62,177 nucleotides of DNA from Alphaproteobacteria bacterium UBA830 (GTDB lineage Bacteria; Pseudomonadota; Alphaproteobacteria; MPNO01; UBA830), in the NCBI GenBank assembly GCA_905181725.1, contig CAJIYX010000104.1, forward strand, positions 1 through 62,177. The letters are read 5' to 3'. Below, one piece after another: positions 26,176-35,403 of the stretch. Position 1 is the first letter of the stretch. Every line of letters begins with the position of its first letter. The translations under genes and the position numbers were made by a program. Below the pieces are notes generated by a model that saw nothing but the letters and a program-made list of their open reading frames with translations, was not told the DNA's origin and did no database searches.

Positions 26176-28230
26176 TCAGGCCGCGATCAGGGCGTCCAGC
26201 GCAAGGATCCCGCACCCTTTGCCGTAGACCCGCACCGGGTTGAGATCGATTTCCCGGATGCCGGTGGTTTCCAGAACCATACGCCCGACGGCGACGATTG
26301 CATCCGCCAGCGCTTCCTTGTCAGTTTCCGGTGCACCTCTGAAGCCGTTGAAAAGCGCAGCGGATTTAAGCTCGCCTATCATTGCCAGAGCTTCCGCCTT
26401 GTCGACAGGTGCCAGTCGCATTGAAACATCCTCAAGCACTTCCGCCGCGGTTCCGCCAAGTCCGAGCAGGACGACAGACCCCCAGCTCGGATCATTGCGG
26501 GCGCCTACAATTACTTCGATACCCGGCGGCGCCATCGCCTCGACGAGATAGCGTTTTTCCCGGGTCCGGCTTTTTATAGAATCGATCTGTGCCAGCGCCG
26601 CTCCCATCTGCTTGGCGGTGCGAATTCCGAGATGAACGCCCCCGGTTTCCGTCTTGTGGGTAATCCGGGGGTCAAGAATTTTGACGGCGGCAGCGCCCGG
26701 TATTTTTCGTTCGGCGGCCATGGCCTCCGCGTGGGTCGAGCACGCAATCCTTTGCGGCGTCGGGATTCCCCATTCCCCGATGAAGTCCTTGGCGGATGCT
26801 TCGTCCAGCGACCGCGGGAGCGCCGGCCTCGATGTGACAGATACGGACGCCTCCGCTGCGGCATTCAAAATTCGGTATTGGGCGCGGGCGTCTTCGACGA
26901 GTGCCTGGGTGGCGATGGCCGCGCGGTCCGGCGATGCGATGGCAGTGACGCCTCGTTTCTCCAGGGCCCTCATCAGCGGCCCGATATCCTTCTGCATTCC
27001 CTGCGTGCCGTATACGCAGGGTTTGCCGGACAGATCAGCGGCGGACCCGATGGCGTCTGCAAAATCGACTGAGTCGGATTCATGGAGCGCATAAACCAGA
27101 AGTGTATCGATAACGGGGTCCTGCGCGAGCGTGGAGCAGACCTCGCCGAAACTTTCCAGCGGCCGGCCGGTATCGACCGGATTTTTGAGATACGTAAGGG
27201 GCGGCAAGAGACCCGCAATTTTCGATATCGTCTCCGCGCCGATTTTGGGGACATCGACCCCCGCAATGCGCAGCTTGTCGGTCATCAGAAGACCGGGGCC
27301 CGCCTGTCCGGTCAGAATCCCGACGCCCGGTGCCGCCAGCGGGGACAGGCGCGAATTGGACAGCGCATGCGCCGCGTCGATTAGGGCCGTCGTGGTATCG
27401 ACGACGACAGCACCAGCCTGCCGTAATCCGGCACAGGTCAGCTCATACGCGCCCATCAGATTGCCCGTATGGGATTCCGCGAGCCCGCCGAGATCTGCTT
27501 TGCCCACTGGCAGGACGACAATCGGTTTTCGTGTCACCGTTCGCCGGATGGTGTCGAAAAGAACGCGGCCGTCCGATATGCCTTCGAGGTGGACCGCGAT
27601 GACGTCTGTCGCTGCATCTTCCGCGAGGTAGTCGATCGCATCGGCGACACTGACATCAGCGCCATTGCCGATCCCCACCGAAAGACTGATACCCAGGCGC
27701 AGCTCATTGGCCATAAACGCCATCGTGATATTGATGCCGCCGGATTGTGCGACGATGCCGATCTTGCCGGGTTTGAGCCCCGCTGCGGCGGGGAGGAACG
27801 TGCAGAATAGCTTCTTCGACGGACGCATGAAGCCCGACGTATTCGGCCCCAGCAGACGTATGCCTCCGTCGTGGCAAATCCTGAGAATTTCAGTCTGACG
27901 TTTGTGACCTTCGTCGCCGGTCTCCGAAAATCCGCCGGACACCATGAACGCGGCACCAGCGCCGCACGCTGCAGCTTCGCGCAGGACATCTGCGGATGCC
28001 TGAGGCGGCACGACCATCGCGATCAGGTCGACCGGTTCGGGAATGTCGGATAGCGACCTGAAAATTTGCAACCCGAGAACCTCTCCGCCGCGCGGATTCA
28101 CTGGATAAATTTTGCCGGGAAACTTCTCGAAGGCCCTCACCATTTGGTAGCCTGGTTTCTCGGGCGCAGTTGAGGCGCCGACGATGGCGATCGATTTCGG
28201 ATCGAACAGGCGGGACAGGGGAGCTTTCAT
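26176..28230 (-). CDS. ADP-forming acyl-CoA synthetase (acetate--CoA ligase family)
   Basis: A 684-residue fused alpha-beta protein from ATG 28230. The CoA-binding domain begins LFDPKSIAIVGAST, the succinyl-CoA-ligase-like domain carries AESHTGNLMG with the likely phospho-histidine, and the C-terminal ATP-grasp domain has KILDPRITHKTETGGVH and GARNDPSWG. These enzymes convert acyl-CoA, ADP and phosphate to acid, CoA and ATP, or run in reverse. Downstream iorAB would make aryl-acetyl-CoA, so this enzyme could recover ATP from it. A longer N-terminal frame exists but would overlap the divergent gene. Confidence 0.88.
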   Translation of the reverse strand: MKAPLSRLFDPKSIAIVGASTAPEKPGYQMVRAFEKFPGKIYPVNPRGGEVLGLQIFRSLSDIPEPVDLIAMVVPPQASADVLREAAACGAGAAFMVSGGFSETGDEGHKRQTEILRICHDGGIRLLGPNTSGFMRPSKKLFCTFLPAAAGLKPGKIGIVAQSGGINITMAFMANELRLGISLSVGIGNGADVSVADAIDYLAEDAATDVIAVHLEGISDGRVLFDTIRRTVTRKPIVVLPVGKADLGGLAESHTGNLMGAYELTCAGLRQAGAVVVDTTTALIDAAHALSNSRLSPLAAPGVGILTGQAGPGLLMTDKLRIAGVDVPKIGAETISKIAGLLPPLTYLKNPVDTGRPLESFGEVCSTLAQDPVIDTLLVYALHESDSVDFADAIGSAADLSGKPCVYGTQGMQKDIGPLMRALEKRGVTAIASPDRAAIATQALVEDARAQYRILNAAAEASVSVTSRPALPRSLDEASAKDFIGEWGIPTPQRIACSTHAEAMAAERKIPGAAAVKILDPRITHKTETGGVHLGIRTAKQMGAALAQIDSIKSRTREKRYLVEAMAPPGIEVIVGARNDPSWGSVVLLGLGGTAAEVLEDVSMRLAPVDKAEALAMIGELKSAALFNGFRGAPETDKEALADAIVAVGRMVLETTGIREIDLNPVRVYGKGCGILALDALIAA

Positions 28231-28259
28231 GGGGGACGCTTCCGGCTGGATTGATGCCC

Positions 28260-28272
28260 GTGGATAATCCAC
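28260..28272. promoter_or_regulatory. 13-bp palindrome in divergent promoter region
   Basis: GTGGAT and ATCCAC flank a single A in the 54-base gap between the divergent acyl-CoA synthetase and ArgE-like genes. The central position suits a shared operator, but a short palindrome can arise by chance. Confidence 0.3.
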
Positions 28273-28284
28273 TACACTCCCCTC

Positions 28285-29448
28285 ATGCAAGCCGATCCAA
28301 GATCCGTCGCCATGATCAAATCGCTGATCGCCTTCGATACGACCAGCCGGGAATCGAATCTGGCGCTGATTGACTGGGTCAGGAACTACCTGAATGGCCT
28401 CGGCATTCAGTCGCAACTGACGTTCGACGATGACGAGCGCAAGGCCAACCTATACGCCACTGCGGGGCCGGAAGACCGGGGCGGCGTGATGTTGTCCGGT
28501 CACACGGATGTCGTTCCCGTAGACGGACAGGACTGGGATACCAACCCCTTTGCGGTGACAGAACGGGACGGCCGCCTCTACGGCCGCGGCACCTGCGATA
28601 TGAAGTCTTTTATTGCCGTCGCGCTCGCACATCTGCCGGATTTCGTCGAGCGCGGACTGGCCATCCCACTGCATCTGGCGCTTTCCTATGATGAAGAGAT
28701 CGGGTGCGTCGGGGTCCGGCGGCTGATCGATCAGGTCCGGGGCTTCGATGTTCGCCCCGAAATGTGCGTTGTCGGCGAACCCAGCGATATGAAAGTCGTC
28801 GTCGCGCATAAGGGAAAAAGATCTTTTGCCTGCGATGTGACAGGTATGGCGGCGCATTCATCGCTTGCGCCGAGTGCTGTGAATGCTGTCGAATTCGCCG
28901 CCGAGATCGTATCGTTTATCCGGCGCAAGGCTAAATCGCTGCAAAGTGACGGCCCGTTCGAGGAAGGGTTCGATCCGCCTCATGCAACGGTGCATACCGG
29001 TTTGATCCAAGGCGGAACGCAACTGAACATCGTGCCGGATCATTGTTCGTTTCAGTTCGAAATCCGCTATCTGCCGTTTGACGATCACGTCGGATTTATC
29101 GACGACGTCCGCCACTTTGCGGAGAACGAGATCCTGCCGGAAATGCGCGAGCGCTTTGAGGCGTCCGATATCGTCTTCCGGGAGATGTCCGGTTTCCCAA
29201 GCCTTACCACGCCCGACGACGCCGAGGTGTCGCAGATGTGTCGTCATCTGGCGGCTTCCAATGAAACCGCGAAGGTGTCATTCGGTACCGAAGCCGGTCT
29301 GTTCAGCGCCGGCGGTATTCCGACGGTGGTTTGCGGGCCCGGCAGTGTCGAGCAGGCGCATAAGCCCAACGAATTCGTCTCGCTCGAACAGTTAGCAAAG
29401 TGTGACGCCTTTATGAAACGTCTAAAAGAAAAGCTCTGCCACAACTAA
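28285..29448 (+). CDS. argE: Acetylornithine deacetylase / M20 family peptidase (ArgE-like)
   Basis: A 387-residue M20 metallohydrolase. The metal ligands are visible: His in SGHTDVVPVD, Asp in GRGTCDMKSF, the Glu-Glu pair in YDEEIGC, an Asp/Glu region at VVGEPSDM, and the C-terminal His in EQAHKPNEF. The length and the GTEAGLFSAGG segment match ArgE of the alphaproteobacterial type. It would deacylate N-acetylornithine or another N-acyl amino acid. It is divergent from the acyl-CoA synthetase, so it may instead be a catabolic N-acyl amidase rather than the arginine-pathway enzyme. Confidence 0.88.
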   Translation: MQADPRSVAMIKSLIAFDTTSRESNLALIDWVRNYLNGLGIQSQLTFDDDERKANLYATAGPEDRGGVMLSGHTDVVPVDGQDWDTNPFAVTERDGRLYGRGTCDMKSFIAVALAHLPDFVERGLAIPLHLALSYDEEIGCVGVRRLIDQVRGFDVRPEMCVVGEPSDMKVVVAHKGKRSFACDVTGMAAHSSLAPSAVNAVEFAAEIVSFIRRKAKSLQSDGPFEEGFDPPHATVHTGLIQGGTQLNIVPDHCSFQFEIRYLPFDDHVGFIDDVRHFAENEILPEMRERFEASDIVFREMSGFPSLTTPDDAEVSQMCRHLAASNETAKVSFGTEAGLFSAGGIPTVVCGPGSVEQAHKPNEFVSLEQLAKCDAFMKRLKEKLCHN

Positions 29449-29745
29449 GGCTTCGAACGGCGGCGCGTCGCATTGCCAATCAATTCGCTAAATTCTTGAC
29501 CTTAGCTTCTTCCGTCGCATGAGGCGTCTAGACGCGATGGGCCCTCGGGTGGCCGCGTTTCCGACAGGTTTCGACAACTTCCTCTTTGTCGCTGACAACT
29601 TGGGGTTCGATGTAAAAGCATTCGTCAGTATCTCCCTAGAGGTCTTCTTCGACCGCCCGGTACGAACCCGACAGGTTAGGGTCTTGTTCTGGAAATACTG
29701 TCGCCGGGAATTGTCGAGCCAAGTTCTATCGCGTAATACCGGAAC
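29449..29745. other. Gap with no convincing gene
   Basis: This 297-base stretch lies upstream of the second orphan large subunit. Short open frames occur on both strands but none has a good ribosome site or recognisable sequence. It probably holds the promoter for 29746. Confidence 0.5.
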
Positions 29746-32100
29746 ATGAAATTTGAAGAACGGCTCCCTGTCGGCGTCGGAACGCTTGTCGGCCACTCGG
29801 TCCCACGGCTGGAGGATCGTGAGATGCTCCGTGGGCAGTCGACGTTCCTTGACGACATTCATTTGTCGGATGAAACGCACGTCATTTTTATCCGATCGAT
29901 CGAGGCGCATGCCGAAATAGTTTCTATCGACACCGAAGCTGCACGTCTGTGTCCGGGTGTCATTGATGTTCTGACCGGGGCCGATCTCGCGGTCGACGGC
30001 ATCGGTGGTGTTCCCTGGGAGGTGCTGCCGGTTTCCGAGAAGGGTAGTGCCGACAAGACAGTGCCGCCGGGTGATCCGGGGATTGCCCGGCCACAACCGG
30101 CGATGCCGGAAGACCGCGTATTGTTTGTTGGTCAGATCGTCGCGATGGTGATCGCCGACACGCCCGATACCGCCCGTGATGCCGCTGAGAAAATTGTCGT
30201 CATATTCGATTCCCTGTCGGCCGTCGTCGATGTCTGCGCCGCAACGGAGGCAGGTGCCCCGGTCGTCGATCCCCGGTTTCCCGACAATGTCTGCTTCCGG
30301 CTTGCCTTTGGAGATAAAGAGAAGACGGATGAGGGATTCGCGCGGGCGGCGCATGTCACCTGTATCCGGCACGTCCAGAACCGCGGCGTCGGCGCGCCCA
30401 TTGAGACGCGCGGCTATATCGGCGATTGGGATGCTGGCTCCCGCAAATTCACGCTCCATGCGACGGCAGGGAAACCCCATCCTGTCCGGAACACACTTGC
30501 GCAGTTCTGTTTTAAATGTGCGCCGGAGGACATTCGGGTGGTCGTGCCGCGGCTCGGCGGCGGGTTTGGGGCCAAGAATATCGTTTATCCGGAAGAGATC
30601 CTGGTGTTGTGGGCGGCGCGACGCATTGGCCGGCCCGTACGGTGGATATCTGACCGGTCGGAATCGTTCGTGAGCGATGTCCATACGCGGGACCTTGTTT
30701 CCGAGGCGGAAATCGCCTTCGATGATGACTTCCGGATTCTGGCAATGCGGGTGATAAACAGCGGAAACCTTGGCGCGTATCTGGGGCCGCGTGCGGTGAA
30801 CCCGGTCCGCAATTCTATCAAGATTGCGCCGTCGGTTTATGACGTGCCGGTTGGATACCTCGAAGCCAGGGGCGTGTTGACCAATACCGTCCCGACATGC
30901 CCGATCCGGGGCGCCGGTGAACCGGAAGGTCAGTACACGCCGGAGCGGCTGATGGATGCGGCAGCGGCGGAGCTCGGTATTGACCGGGTGGACCTGCGTC
31001 GCCGGAACCTGATTACGTCCGATCGGCTGCCCTATAAAACGATTACGCAGCTTGTCTATGACTGTGGTGACTTTGCCGCCAATCTCGACCGCGCATTGGT
31101 CCTGTCGGATCGCTCAGGCTACCCGACGCGCCAGGCGGCGTCGGCGCGTGCGGGCCTGGTGCGGGGGTTCGGTATCTGCAACACCATCGAAGCGCTGGGG
31201 TTCGGTCTCGATGAAGAAGCAGATATCAGGTGTGCCCCCGACGGGCAGGTGACATTGAGGATCGGCTCAATGTCCAACGGCCAGGGCCATGACACGATAT
31301 ATGCGCAGATTGTCGCCGGGAAGCTGGGAATACCGATTGAGGCGGTTGGCGTCATTCAGGGCGATACGGACGACATCGCTTACGGCACCGGCACCGGCGC
31401 CTGCAGGTCGATTATCGTCGGTGGTTCGGCGGTGGCCGTGACGACGGACAGAGTGATTGAAAACGGTCTGGAAGCGGCGGCAGTTCTGCTCGAAGCCTCG
31501 GTCGAGGATATTGAATTCAGGAATGAAAACTACGAAGTCGCGGGTACTGATCGACGGGTTAATTTCCTGCAGGTCGTCGCGCAGGCGGACGGCATCGATG
31601 CCCGGGATCGTTTCCTGCCCAACGACTTCACCTATCCCAACGGCACACATTGCTGCGAGGTAGAGGTGGATCCGGAAACAGGTGCCGCCTCAATTGACCG
31701 TTACATCATGGTTCACGATTGCGGCACGCCGGTGAACCCGATGCTTGTTGAAGCTCAACTGCAGGGCGGCGTGGTTCATGGTCTGGGGCAGGCATTTTCG
31801 GAGCACGTGATCTACGATTCGGAGAGCGGGCAGATGCTTTCAGGCTCGTTCCTCGATTACGGCCTGCCGCGTGCGGGAGATATTCCGGCACCGCACTTTG
31901 TCTGCGAACTCAATCCCGTGCCCACGGCAACGAACCCGTTGGGTGCAAAGGCGGTCGGAGAGGCGGGGGTAGCTATTTCGCCGGTCCTAGCAGTTAATGC
32001 GGTTCTCGATGCGCTGCGCCCGTTGGGTGTTTCGGATATATCGATGCCGATGACACCCGCAAAAATTTGGGCGGTGATCGAACGGGCGCAGCAGGGGTAG
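29746..32100 (+). CDS. Orphan molybdenum hydroxylase large subunit
   Basis: A 784-residue molybdopterin-binding subunit. The N-domain begins LVGHSVPRLEDREMLRGQST; molybdopterin loops are GGGFGAKNIVYPE, PIRGAGEPEGQ and MSNGQGHDT, and the catalytic glutamate lies in GAKAVGEAG. The IRGAGEPE stretch is closer to the form II AYRGAGR pattern than to the Cys-containing CO-dehydrogenase motif, so it is a hydroxylase of unknown substrate. No small or medium subunit is adjacent. A DctPQM TRAP operon follows on the same strand after 224 bases. Confidence 0.9.
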   Translation: MKFEERLPVGVGTLVGHSVPRLEDREMLRGQSTFLDDIHLSDETHVIFIRSIEAHAEIVSIDTEAARLCPGVIDVLTGADLAVDGIGGVPWEVLPVSEKGSADKTVPPGDPGIARPQPAMPEDRVLFVGQIVAMVIADTPDTARDAAEKIVVIFDSLSAVVDVCAATEAGAPVVDPRFPDNVCFRLAFGDKEKTDEGFARAAHVTCIRHVQNRGVGAPIETRGYIGDWDAGSRKFTLHATAGKPHPVRNTLAQFCFKCAPEDIRVVVPRLGGGFGAKNIVYPEEILVLWAARRIGRPVRWISDRSESFVSDVHTRDLVSEAEIAFDDDFRILAMRVINSGNLGAYLGPRAVNPVRNSIKIAPSVYDVPVGYLEARGVLTNTVPTCPIRGAGEPEGQYTPERLMDAAAAELGIDRVDLRRRNLITSDRLPYKTITQLVYDCGDFAANLDRALVLSDRSGYPTRQAASARAGLVRGFGICNTIEALGFGLDEEADIRCAPDGQVTLRIGSMSNGQGHDTIYAQIVAGKLGIPIEAVGVIQGDTDDIAYGTGTGACRSIIVGGSAVAVTTDRVIENGLEAAAVLLEASVEDIEFRNENYEVAGTDRRVNFLQVVAQADGIDARDRFLPNDFTYPNGTHCCEVEVDPETGAASIDRYIMVHDCGTPVNPMLVEAQLQGGVVHGLGQAFSEHVIYDSESGQMLSGSFLDYGLPRAGDIPAPHFVCELNPVPTATNPLGAKAVGEAGVAISPVLAVNAVLDALRPLGVSDISMPMTPAKIWAVIERAQQG

Positions 32101-32159
32101 CCCCTTTTCTTGCTAAACGCGACGAAGGCGCTCTGTCAGTCCCACACCTTTGCGATTAA

Positions 32160-32176
32160 ACGGCCAAGTTGGCCGT
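32160..32176. promoter_or_regulatory. 17-bp palindrome upstream of TRAP operon
   Basis: ACGGCCAA and TTGGCCGT flank a single G, a perfect 8-1-8 dyad about 150 bases before the DctP start. It may be an operator or a weak terminator for the preceding gene, since a T-rich stretch follows some bases later. Confidence 0.4.
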
Positions 32177-32231
32177 ATGTTTCCGTTTTTCCATCAGTTG
32201 AAGCGTCTGAATCAATAAGCTTTCTTACTAT

Positions 32232-32260
32232 TTGACAGCCCTCAACAGGGTCGGCAATAT
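32232..32260 (+). promoter_or_regulatory. Candidate sigma-70 promoter for dctPQM
   Basis: TTGACA at 32232-32237 is followed, after exactly 17 bases, by CAATAT at 32255-32260. The -35 box is perfect and the -10 is partial. It lies about 65 bases before the DctP start. Confidence 0.4.
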
Positions 32261-32324
32261 CGCCGGAGAAAAATTAGTGTCTGGGAAGGCGCTGTTTTTT
32301 TTAATGACGATAAAGGAGTAATCT

Positions 32325-33359
32325 ATGTCCAAGACTAAACTTAAATTTACCGTTGCTGCAGCGACCATTGCGCTGGCGGTTTCGCCGGCTTCGGCAGGGA
32401 AAACCCTCAACGCTGTGACGGCGTTGCAGACCAATAATGCAATGTCGCAGAGCTTTCTTACGCAATTCGTTGCTCCGTTGAACAAAAAGGCTGCGGGCGC
32501 TCTCACAATTAAATATTTGGGCGGCCAAGAAGTTGTTCCGCCTCGTAAAGCTGCTAACGCTTTGAAGCGCGGTCAATTCGACCTGCTGCATGCGCCGACA
32601 GCTTATTATATAGGTACCGTTCCTGAAGGCTATGCGATGCTGGGCAGTAACCAGGGTCCTAAAACCATCCGTGCTAACGGCGGTTGGGAAATTCTTCAGA
32701 GCATCTACGCGAAAAAGGCAGGATCACATCTTCTGGCTTGGGGCGAGAGCATGACGTCCTATCACATGTATTTGGCAAAAATGCCGAAGATGAAAGACGG
32801 GCTACCGGACCTTACGGGAATGAAGATGCGTGCTACCGGCACATATCGCCCGCTTTTCCGCGCACTCAACGCGACGACTGTAAATATTAAGTCGAGCGAA
32901 GTTATTAACGCCATACAGCGCGGCACCGTTGACGGCTTTGGCTTTACGGATCAGCCTGCTTCCGTCGGAATGCAGGCAGTGATCAAGTTTCGCGTGATGC
33001 CAAATTTCTATGCGACGAATACGGTGGTCACGATCAATCTTGATTCCTGGAAAGCATTGAGCGGTGCTCAGAAGGCGATGTTGACTGAGGTTGGTATAAA
33101 ATACGAAACAGATTCGGTGCTTTGGTCAGAAGACGTTCGTGCCAAAGACGAAAAAATTCTTAAAGCTGCTGGTGCCAAAGACATCGTCCTGTCTAAGGAT
33201 GCTTCAAAACGCTACCTCGAAATCGCACATGGCGAAATCTGGAAAGAGCTCGCCAAGCGTTCCGACGACGCGGCAAAGCTTAAGCCTCTGCTGTATGTGC
33301 CGGGTAAACCCCAGTTTCAGGTGGACAAGGCCGCTCTTAACGCACGGCATCGCAACTAA
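32325..33359 (+). CDS. dctP: TRAP transporter periplasmic solute-binding protein (DctP family)
   Basis: A 344-residue exported receptor. The signal peptide runs to about residue 24 (AVSPASA-GK) and is preceded by AAAGGAG. DctP features include LKRGQFDLLHAPTAYYIG, LTGMKMRATGTYRP with the usual ligand-contact Arg region, and IQRGTVDGFGFTDQP. It would bind a carboxylate and deliver it to the DctQM pair that follows. This gene and the next two use noticeably more A/T-rich codons than flanking genes, which may mean separate acquisition. Confidence 0.9.
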   Translation: MSKTKLKFTVAAATIALAVSPASAGKTLNAVTALQTNNAMSQSFLTQFVAPLNKKAAGALTIKYLGGQEVVPPRKAANALKRGQFDLLHAPTAYYIGTVPEGYAMLGSNQGPKTIRANGGWEILQSIYAKKAGSHLLAWGESMTSYHMYLAKMPKMKDGLPDLTGMKMRATGTYRPLFRALNATTVNIKSSEVINAIQRGTVDGFGFTDQPASVGMQAVIKFRVMPNFYATNTVVTINLDSWKALSGAQKAMLTEVGIKYETDSVLWSEDVRAKDEKILKAAGAKDIVLSKDASKRYLEIAHGEIWKELAKRSDDAAKLKPLLYVPGKPQFQVDKAALNARHRN

Positions 33360-33399
33360 GAACCGTACGTAATTCACTAAAGCAAAGGACCCCAAGTCA

Positions 33400-33915
33400 A
33401 TGGAATCTTTTGACAAGGGTGTAGAACGGGTAACGACGGCGCTGGCCTATTTGGCCTGCGCCGTCATCCCATGCATGTTCATCTTGATCGTCGTCGATGT
33501 GTCGATGCGCACCGTGGGCATTAATCCCCCGCTTTTTACATCGTCTCTCGTCGAGTATGCGCTGCTTTATGTCGCAATGTTTTCTGCGCCATGGCTAGTG
33601 CGTCAAAAAGGGCACGTTGCTATCGAGGCTGTGCTCACGATCTGCCCACCGGTTGTTCAGCGTGTGTTTGCCTTCATCGTTTATTTGACATGCACGACTG
33701 CATCGCTGCTTTTCGCGTGGTTTTCTTGGCAGCTCTTTATGGAAGCTGTGGAGGGCGGGCAACTTGACGTTCGCGGTGTAGACCTGCCGTACTGGGCGCA
33801 GTTTTTGCCTATGTTTATTGGATTTTCGCTGGTGACGTTGGAGCTCTTTTTCTTTTTGATCGGGCGCCGCCATTACTATTCCTACGATCTCGGCGAAGTT
33901 AAGGATACAGTTTAA
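33400..33915 (+). CDS. dctQ: TRAP transporter small permease (DctQ)
   Basis: A 171-residue membrane protein with four predicted helices. The first helix, VIPCMFILIVVDVSMRTVG, carries the conserved DctQ Asp/Arg, and later APWLVRQKGHVAIE is the family's most recognisable stretch. AAAGGACC lies upstream of the ATG. It is separated from the DctM start by only two bases, so the pair is tightly coupled. It works in the inner membrane as the small subunit of the transporter. Confidence 0.92.
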   Translation: MESFDKGVERVTTALAYLACAVIPCMFILIVVDVSMRTVGINPPLFTSSLVEYALLYVAMFSAPWLVRQKGHVAIEAVLTICPPVVQRVFAFIVYLTCTTASLLFAWFSWQLFMEAVEGGQLDVRGVDLPYWAQFLPMFIGFSLVTLELFFFLIGRRHYYSYDLGEVKDTV

Positions 33916-33917
33916 CA

Positions 33918-35273
33918 ATGGTTATAGAGTGGTACTGGGCAGGTACTATCCTGCTTGGGTGCATCATGGCAGGTATGGCTATGGGGTTCCCCGTAGCGTT
34001 TACCTTTCTGATCACAAATATTATTGGCACGTGCGTCTTTGTAGTTCGCGATTATGAGACATTCGGTGAGTTCGTCACGGAAGCGATGAATAAGGTTCCC
34101 CAAGTCGTCGACAATGCTCCGCAGCTGATCACAAGCTTCACACTTTCCCCGATACCGATGTTTATCCTGATGGGATCTATGTTCTTCCATACGGGTCTTG
34201 CACTTCGTGTCTTCGACGCGTTGGACAAATTGCTTGGCAAGATCCCCGGTCGGCTCTGTTACCTAACCGTTGCCGGCGGGTCGCTCTTTTCGACCCTGAC
34301 GGGGTCGACGATGGCGAATACAGCCATGCTCGGTTCTTTGCTGGTGCCGGAAATGCAGCGTCGCGGATACAGCAAGACCATGTCTATGGGCCCTATCCTA
34401 GGGACCGGCGGTCTTGCCATGATTATCCCGCCTTCATCGCTTGGTGTGCTTCTTGCCAGTATTGCTGGTGTCGATGTTGCTGCATTGTTGATCGCAGGCA
34501 TTCTACCCGGATTTGTTCTTGCCGCGCTCTATGCCGGTATGATCACCATACAATTAGCGTTGTATCCAGAAGGCGCACCGTCCTACGAAGTCGAACAGAC
34601 GAGTTGGAAAGAAAAACTTTATCAGGTTGTCGTAAATATCCTGCCGATGGGGCTGATCGTCTTCATGGTGATCGGCTTTATCGTTCTCGGTTGGGCAACG
34701 CCGTCAGAGTCTGCGTCATTCGGTGTAGTGGGTGTTGTGATCCTTGCTACGGCGTTCGGCGTGTTCACCTGGAAGTCCTTCAGTACCTCGCTGATCGGCA
34801 CGATCCGCGTCGTCGGTATGGTCTTCTTCATCCTGATGAATTCAACCGTATTCAGTCAGCTTCTCTCGCTGTCTGGCGCAAGCCGTGGACTGGTTCAGTG
34901 GGCGACGGCCTTTGACGTTGCACCCTTGGTAATTCTCGGGGTCATGTTTCTGGTTCTGATCATGCTCGGCATGTTTATGGATCCGGTGTCCATGATGCTG
35001 ATTACGGTGCCGATCTTCTATCCGATAGCGTCGCAACTTGGATATGATCCAGTCTGGTTCTCGCTGATCGTCCTGATGGCGCTGGAGATGAGCGCAACCA
35101 CACCACCATTCGGATTGTTATTATTTATAATGATGGGAATGGTGAAAGGAACGACGCTCTGGCAGGTTGCTATTGCTGCGGCCCCTTACTTGCTCTGTGA
35201 CTTGGTCCTTGTGATCATCCTAGTGCTCGTACCGGGACTGGCTCTCTTTTTACCAAGTTTGATGATAAATTAG
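33918..35273 (+). CDS. dctM: TRAP transporter large permease (DctM)
   Basis: A 451-residue polytopic permease. DctM signatures are PIPMFILMGSMFFHTG, GSTMANTAMLGSLLVPEM, GGLAMIIPPSSLGVLLASI, and MLGMFMDPVSMMLITVPIF near the C-terminus. It forms the ion-coupled transport channel with DctQ and receives substrate from DctP. The gene ends before a strong terminator. The nearest enzymes are orphan molybdenum hydroxylase subunits on either side and a PuuE-like deacetylase, which suggests a hydroxylatable or nitrogen-containing acid, by inference only. Confidence 0.93.
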   Translation: MVIEWYWAGTILLGCIMAGMAMGFPVAFTFLITNIIGTCVFVVRDYETFGEFVTEAMNKVPQVVDNAPQLITSFTLSPIPMFILMGSMFFHTGLALRVFDALDKLLGKIPGRLCYLTVAGGSLFSTLTGSTMANTAMLGSLLVPEMQRRGYSKTMSMGPILGTGGLAMIIPPSSLGVLLASIAGVDVAALLIAGILPGFVLAALYAGMITIQLALYPEGAPSYEVEQTSWKEKLYQVVVNILPMGLIVFMVIGFIVLGWATPSESASFGVVGVVILATAFGVFTWKSFSTSLIGTIRVVGMVFFILMNSTVFSQLLSLSGASRGLVQWATAFDVAPLVILGVMFLVLIMLGMFMDPVSMMLITVPIFYPIASQLGYDPVWFSLIVLMALEMSATTPPFGLLLFIMMGMVKGTTLWQVAIAAAPYLLCDLVLVIILVLVPGLALFLPSLMIN

Positions 35274-35333
35274 CGAAGCTCAGGGAAGGTTGCTATCCAG
35301 CAGCTTGGTGTTTTTTCGCCTCGGCGATTTTTG

Positions 35334-35372
35334 TCTCCGCGCACCAAAAGTATGGTGCGCGGAGATTTTTTT
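35334..35372 (+). terminator. Rho-independent terminator after dctM
   Basis: Twelve-base arms TCTCCGCGCACC and GGTGCGCGGAGA enclose an 8-base loop and are followed by seven T residues. It ends the DctPQM transcript. Confidence 0.95.
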
Positions 35373-35403
35373 GACACACCTTTGACAATCGGGGGATCCT
35401 AAC

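Noticed and set aside
29488-30684. A 398-codon open frame on the minus strand
   Set aside because: It lies opposite the strongly supported molybdenum hydroxylase at 29746, has basic low-information sequence and no recognisable domain; high GC content makes such antisense frames common.
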